Shown here in pieces: positions 5,348-8,919 of a stretch of 8,919 nt of DNA (its first letter is position 1; every line of letters begins with the position of its first letter). This stretch comes from Peptococcaceae bacterium (GTDB lineage: Bacteria > Bacillota > Dehalobacteriia > UBA7702): contig DXZC01000054.1 of NCBI GenBank assembly GCA_019415505.1, positions 5,544 through 14,462 of the forward strand. Direction: 5' to 3'. The translations under genes were made by a program, and so were the position numbers. The notes under the pieces are model-generated. The model did not search any database. It was given only the letters and a program-made list of their open reading frames with translations, and was not told where the DNA came from.

Positions 5348-6225
5348 GGCTTAACCCTCTTTTTCCGCTCCATACTGATAATGAGTATGGCTAGGAATAA
5401 AATAGCGGTTATCAGCTTCATATCTACGGCTGGCAGCCCCAGGGCAATGGCTAGGGCTACGCAAGCCTTATAGGCTATGCTGCCAAATATTACTGCTGTG
5501 GTAGCCTTAACAAAGGTAAATTTCTTAAAAATACTGAGACCAATTATTACGGAGGCCAAGCCAATGACTATAGTGCCTGTGCCCATGGTTATTTCAAAAA
5601 ACCGTTGATGCTGGCACATGATACTGCCAGCTAATGCCACTAAACCGTTGGCAATGGCTAAACCAATAATTTTAACGGTTCCCTTATTTTTTCCTAAGGC
5701 GGTTACTACATTGTGGTTATCGCCAACTGCTTGGAGTAAATAGCCGCTTCTGGTTTTAAGGTACAGATCCAATATAATTTTAGCTGCTAAAGCCATGATT
5801 ATAATAATAATCAGGGCTTTATAAGGAGCCAAAACGCCGGTAAAAATATTATTAACCAAATTGTTATTAAATATGGTTTCCGACTGGAAAAGCGGTACGT
5901 TGGCGGAGCCGGCAATGCGGAGATTGACGGAATAGAGCCCCGTCATGGTAATAATGCCGGAGAGCAAATCACGCACCTTACCCTTAACGTGGATTAGCCC
6001 GGTAATAACACCAGCCAAAATTCCGGCGGCGGTGGCGGCTAACAGGGCCAGCCAGGGGGAGTAGCCGTTGACCAGCAACAACCCAGTGATAGCAGCTCCC
6101 AGAGGGTAGCTGCCATCAACTGTTAAATCGGGAAAATCCAATATTTTATAAGTTATATATACGCCTAGAGCAATGATGCCAAAAATAAGGCCTTGCTCTA
6201 AGATGCCAAGAATAATGCTGGCCAT
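5341..6225 (-). CDS. trpY: ABC transporter permease, TrpY-type (tryptophan uptake)
   Basis: A 294-residue integral membrane protein with about eight or nine hydrophobic segments, belonging to the branched-chain amino acid/sugar permease superfamily (BPD_transp_2). The N-terminal segment 'FPDLTVDGSYPLGAA' (31-45) is characteristic of the subfamily that pairs with ABC_sub_bind-type binding proteins. Only one permease gene is present, so a homodimeric channel is expected. The C-terminus 'MERKKRVKPC' is basic and presumably cytoplasmic. ATG at 6225 is preceded by GGAG at about 10-nt spacing, overlapping the end of the binding-protein gene (15-nt gap). The 3' end overlaps the ATPase gene by 7 nt. 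Substrate identity is inferred from the Trp T-box and trpB2 upstream. Confidence 0.9.
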   Translation of the reverse strand: MASIILGILEQGLIFGIIALGVYITYKILDFPDLTVDGSYPLGAAITGLLLVNGYSPWLALLAATAAGILAGVITGLIHVKGKVRDLLSGIITMTGLYSVNLRIAGSANVPLFQSETIFNNNLVNNIFTGVLAPYKALIIIIIMALAAKIILDLYLKTRSGYLLQAVGDNHNVVTALGKNKGTVKIIGLAIANGLVALAGSIMCQHQRFFEITMGTGTIVIGLASVIIGLSIFKKFTFVKATTAVIFGSIAYKACVALAIALGLPAVDMKLITAILFLAILIISMERKKRVKPC

Positions 6226-6240
6226 AAGTGAGATGCTCCG

Positions 6241-7227
6241 TTATTCTTCTTCTGTATTTTCCTGGATGTTTAAGGCCCTTTCAGCCAGGTCGGCGGGTAG
6301 GGTCAGGTTAAAGGCGTCTAAAACCTCGGGGTTATAATAGAGGTGACTTTCGCTAATGGTTTCATAGGGCATATCCGCCGCGGAAGCCTGGCCCTTGAGT
6401 ATTTTTGCGGCCATTCTACCGGTTTGTTTGCCCAATTCAAGGTAATCAATACCTTCCGCCGCCACGCAGCCCTTCTTAACCTGTTCAACTTCGCTGCCAA
6501 AAACCGGCACCCCTAAGGCCTCAGCTTTATTGAGAATGGTACTCAAGGAGCCGACTACAGTGTTATCGGTGAGGTTACTTAGGCAATCGACTTCCAGCAA
6601 TAGATTATCGGCTGCCAAGGGCACGTCGGAGGAGGTGGAGATGCCGCTTTCCACAATTTCAAAGCCGTATTCAGGCGCTAACTCCTTATATTCCGCCAAA
6701 GCGGAGAGGGAATTGGCTTCGGAGGTACAGTACATGATGCCAATAGTTTTGGCTTCCGGCAAGAAAGCCCGTATCATTTTTAATTGGGCCTCTACCGGTA
6801 ATTTGTCGCTGGTGCCGGTAACGTTGCCCTCTGTGAGCATAGCTGCTTCCGGGTCGGTAACTGCGGTAAACACCGTGGGAATATCTGCGCTTTCAGCGGC
6901 ATTAAAGGCGCTCTGGGCCATAGGCGTGGCTATGCCGCAGATTAGGTCCACCTTTTGAGCCACTAAGCTTGCGGCTATTTGGTTGGCCGTACCTGTATCA
7001 AACTGGGCGCTTTCGTAAATGACCTCCAGATTTTCACCTTTAACAATGCCTTCTTCTTCTAATCCTTCCATAAAGCCTTTGCGGCAGTTTGCCAAGGAAT
7101 TATGGTCGCCGAATTGGGCGACGCCAATTTTATATTCCATGGCTTCTTCCTCAGAATTTTCCTTGTTACAGCCTGTTAAAGCCAATATCATGGTCAGGCA
7201 CAGTACCATTGCCAGTATTTTCTTCAT
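6241..7227 (-). CDS. trpX: substrate-binding lipoprotein of an ABC importer, TrpX-type
   Basis: A 328-residue extracytoplasmic binding protein. It begins with a lipoprotein signal peptide: 'MKK', a hydrophobic core and the lipobox 'LTGC', with Cys20 as the lipidated residue. A short Asn/Glu-rich tether follows. The mature part starts with 'YKIGVAQFGDHNSL' and has the periplasmic-binding-protein fold of the ABC_sub_bind family (two Rossmann-like lobes). Segments such as 'LICGIATPMAQSA' and 'IPTVFTAVTDPEAA' are typical. Relatives in Firmicutes are annotated as tryptophan-binding TrpX, and the T-box upstream has a UGG specifier, which supports tryptophan or a related indole compound as ligand. 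ATG at 7227 has AGGAG 8 nt upstream and lies 13 nt after trpB, so it is in the same transcript. Confidence 0.88.
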   Translation of the reverse strand: MKKILAMVLCLTMILALTGCNKENSEEEAMEYKIGVAQFGDHNSLANCRKGFMEGLEEEGIVKGENLEVIYESAQFDTGTANQIAASLVAQKVDLICGIATPMAQSAFNAAESADIPTVFTAVTDPEAAMLTEGNVTGTSDKLPVEAQLKMIRAFLPEAKTIGIMYCTSEANSLSALAEYKELAPEYGFEIVESGISTSSDVPLAADNLLLEVDCLSNLTDNTVVGSLSTILNKAEALGVPVFGSEVEQVKKGCVAAEGIDYLELGKQTGRMAAKILKGQASAADMPYETISESHLYYNPEVLDAFNLTLPADLAERALNIQENTEEE

Positions 7228-7240
7228 TTTAGTATCTCCT

Positions 7241-8620
7241 TTATTCAGCGGAATTATTTATTTGCGGCAAGGTGGCAAAACCTTGGGCCAAATCCTCATC
7301 GCTGGGAACAAAGTCGGTCATCTTCCCTTGGTTATAGGACATATAGGCCGACATATCGAAATAGCCAGTACCAGTAAGGCCAAAGACTATTTTTTTCTTT
7401 TCACCAGTTTCCTTACATTTGAGGGCTTCGTCCATGGCTACTTTAATGGCATGGCTGGATTCCGGCGCCGGTAAGGTCCCTTCACAGCGGGCAAAGGTGG
7501 TGGCAGCGGCAAAAACGTCACTTTGCATCACCGAGACAGCCTGCATATAACCGTCATGATAAAGCTTGGAAACAATTGGGCTCATTCCGTGATAACGGAG
7601 TCCGCCGGCATGGTTGGGGGAGGGGATAAAGCCGCTACCCAGGGTGTACATCTTGATAAGGGGCGTTGTTTTGCCGGTATCGCCAAAGTCCAAGGCGTAT
7701 TTGCCTCTAGTTAAGGAGGGGCAGGAGGCTGGTTCTACGGCAATAAATTCAATGTTGTTTTTGCCTTCAATTTTATCCGCCATGTAGGGAGAAATCAAAC
7801 CCCCTAAATTAGAGCCGCCGCCAGCGCAGCCAATAATAATATCCGGTTCCACATCATATTTTTCTAAGGCTGTTTTTAATTCTTCGCCAATAATGGATTG
7901 GTGTAAAATAACATGGTTTAAAACACTGCCCAGAACATAGCGGCAGTTTTCAGTTTTTAAGGCCACCTCCATGGCCTCGGAAATAGCGCAGCCCAGGGAA
8001 CCGCCGGTATCGGGATTCTGGGCTAAAATATTTCTGCCTACCTCGGTAGTATCAGATGGGGAGGGGACAACCTTGCCACCGTAAGTCTCAATTACAGCTT
8101 TGCGGTAAGGTTTTTGTTGGGCGGAAACCTTGACCATATAAACGGTTAAGTCCAAGCCGTAAAAGGCGCAAGCCATGGCCAGGGCCGTGCCCCACTGTCC
8201 GGCGCCGGTCTCCGTGGTTAGAGAGGTGAGCCCCTGTTCCTTGGCATAATATACCTGGGCTGCTGCGGAGTTCAGCTTATGGGAACCGGAGGTATTATTC
8301 CCTTCAAATTTATAATATATTTCAGCCGGCGTATCTAAGATTTTTTCTAAATTGTAAGCTCTAGTTACCGGGGAGGGACGGTACATTTTATAAAAAGCCT
8401 GAATCTCCTCGGGAATATCAATGTAACGGTCATCATTGTTCAGTTCCTGGTCTATCAGAGCATCACAGAACACAGGCTTTAAATCCTGTGCAGTACAGGG
8501 CTGGCCGGTGGCTGGGTGAATAAAGGGTTCCGGTTTTTCCTTCATCGCCGCTCTCACATTAAACCACTGAGTAGGCATCTCGTTTTCTTCTAAATAAATT
8601 TTGTAGGGTACTTGGCTCAT
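7241..8620 (-). CDS. trpB: tryptophan synthase beta chain, TrpB2 type
   Basis: A PLP enzyme that joins indole and L-serine to give L-tryptophan in the cytoplasm. At 459 residues it is longer than classical TrpB1 (about 400) and matches the TrpB2 (TrpB-like) branch, which has an extended N-terminus and usually works without TrpA. The PLP lysine is Lys115 in 'GSHKLNSA'. The catalytic glutamate is Glu137 in 'TETGAGQWG' (TrpB1 has His where this has Trp143). The PLP phosphate loop is 'GCAGGGSN' (264-271), and 'HAGGLRYHG' is also conserved. The start ATG at 8620 follows AAAGGATG at 7-nt spacing, and the T-box terminator lies about 59 nt further upstream. It is the first gene of the operon with trpXYZ-type transport genes, so it probably salvages indole, or backs up the main trp genes, when tryptophan is short. 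Confidence 0.94.
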   Translation of the reverse strand: MSQVPYKIYLEENEMPTQWFNVRAAMKEKPEPFIHPATGQPCTAQDLKPVFCDALIDQELNNDDRYIDIPEEIQAFYKMYRPSPVTRAYNLEKILDTPAEIYYKFEGNNTSGSHKLNSAAAQVYYAKEQGLTSLTTETGAGQWGTALAMACAFYGLDLTVYMVKVSAQQKPYRKAVIETYGGKVVPSPSDTTEVGRNILAQNPDTGGSLGCAISEAMEVALKTENCRYVLGSVLNHVILHQSIIGEELKTALEKYDVEPDIIIGCAGGGSNLGGLISPYMADKIEGKNNIEFIAVEPASCPSLTRGKYALDFGDTGKTTPLIKMYTLGSGFIPSPNHAGGLRYHGMSPIVSKLYHDGYMQAVSVMQSDVFAAATTFARCEGTLPAPESSHAIKVAMDEALKCKETGEKKKIVFGLTGTGYFDMSAYMSYNQGKMTDFVPSDEDLAQGFATLPQINNSAE

Positions 8621-8678
8621 TTTTTCTCATCCTTTCTTTTTTGTGGTATAGAAGAATACGGAGATAAAGGCAGGTAAT

Positions 8679-8709
8679 AAAAAAAGCCTTTGTCCTCTAC
8701 GGGACAAAG
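8679..8709 (-). terminator. T-box regulated intrinsic terminator
   Basis: On the minus strand, CTTTGTCC (8709-8702) pairs with GGACAAAG (8695-8688) around a 6-nt loop, followed by GC and seven T (8685-8679). It sits just after the T-box motif and about 59 nt before the trpB start. It is the switchable attenuator that competes with the antiterminator. Confidence 0.93.
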
Positions 8710-8908
8710 ACATTGCTCTGCGGTACCACCCAAATTGCCGATAAACGGCCGCTTTCTTTCATATACCATCATATATGCCGCTTTGATAACGGACGCGGTT
8801 CCCGTCAGCGCCTACTCCCTCAGTTTCGGGCTGCCCTCGAAAGTCCATTCGCCATTTTCACATATATCCCACTTGCAGCTACCGGGGACTCTCTGGATAT
8901 GCTTAGGA
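8679..8908 (-). ncRNA. T-box riboswitch, Trp-specific (5' end truncated by the contig edge)
   Basis: The minus strand shows the T-box core GGGTGGTACCGC (8731-8720), whose bulge pairs with the NCCA end of uncharged tRNA. Upstream are stem III signals (GTAGGCGC, then GTTATCAAAG) and the stem I 3' side GAATGGACTTTCGAG. This follows the family pattern GAA-specifier-purine, so the specifier is UGG (8847-8845), which reads tRNA-Trp. AG-bulge bases (AGAGAG) and the stem I apical region are present near 8890, but the lowest 5' arm of stem I and the promoter lie beyond the contig. In starvation, uncharged tRNA-Trp stabilises the antiterminator and allows transcription of the trpB2-trpXYZ operon. The bases at 8909-8919 are adapter. 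Confidence 0.95.
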
Positions 8909-8919
8909 CTGTCTCTTAT
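8909..8919. other. Nextera/Tn5 mosaic-end adapter remnant (right end)
   Basis: The last 11 bases, CTGTCTCTTAT, equal the first 11 bases of the Tn5 mosaic end in the outward orientation and mirror the left end. They are library sequence, so the T-box leader is cut by the contig edge, not by biology. Confidence 0.92.

Noticed and set aside
1..8919. Matching inverted ends that look like terminal inverted repeats of a transposon
   Set aside because: They are exactly the inner bases of the Tn5/Nextera mosaic end at both contig edges, and no transposase is encoded inside.
1..8919. CRISPR array, tRNA or rRNA genes, phage or insertion-sequence genes
   Set aside because: No regularly spaced repeats, tRNA-like cloverleafs, rRNA segments or recognisable transposase/phage proteins were seen on either strand.

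Overview
This is an 8.9 kb contig from a low-to-moderate GC, anaerobic-looking Bacillota genome (Clostridia or Negativicutes-like; not resolvable further from the sequence). The case rests on a Trp-type T-box riboswitch, Gram-positive-style Shine-Dalgarno sites and rho-independent terminators, a lipoprotein-anchored ABC transporter, and bacterial-microcompartment (BMC) cargo enzymes. Both extreme ends carry the inner part of the Tn5/Nextera mosaic end (1-12 and 8909-8919), so they are library adapter and not genome. The native sequence is about 13-8908.

Region 1 (13-2620, plus strand) is the 3' end of a BMC operon. It holds the tail of a protein with a Glu/Pro/Ala-rich linker and a Rho_N/SAP-like domain (probably a shell-protein extension), a CoA-acylating aldehyde dehydrogenase with a C-terminal encapsulation-peptide-like helix, and a PduL-type phosphotransacylase with an N-terminal one. 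Together the two enzymes turn an aldehyde into acyl-CoA and then acyl-phosphate, regenerating CoA inside the compartment. A GC-rich hairpin and a strong terminator close the operon. The signature enzyme that makes the aldehyde lies outside the window.

Region 2 (2621-4516) is a small redox/regulatory locus in mostly non-coding DNA. An HxlR-family repressor (minus) and a flavodoxin-fold NAD(P)H:FMN oxidoreductase (plus) diverge from a compact intergenic region with overlapping promoters and a 25-bp dyad that is a likely operator. About 0.6-1 kb away, at 2712-2870, lies a scrambled remnant made of pieces of both gene types: a 63-nt inverted copy of the flavoprotein gene at 60/63 identity, fused to a decayed HxlR fragment.

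Region 3 (4517-8908, minus strand) is a tryptophan operon: T-box leader with a UGG (Trp) specifier, trpB2-type tryptophan synthase beta chain, then substrate-binding lipoprotein, permease and ATPase (trpXYZ-type), closed by a long hairpin terminator. The genes are tightly packed (13-nt and 15-nt gaps, one 7-nt overlap). Under tryptophan shortage, uncharged tRNA-Trp should let transcription read through into genes that import tryptophan (or a related compound) and make it from indole and serine. No trpA is present in the window.
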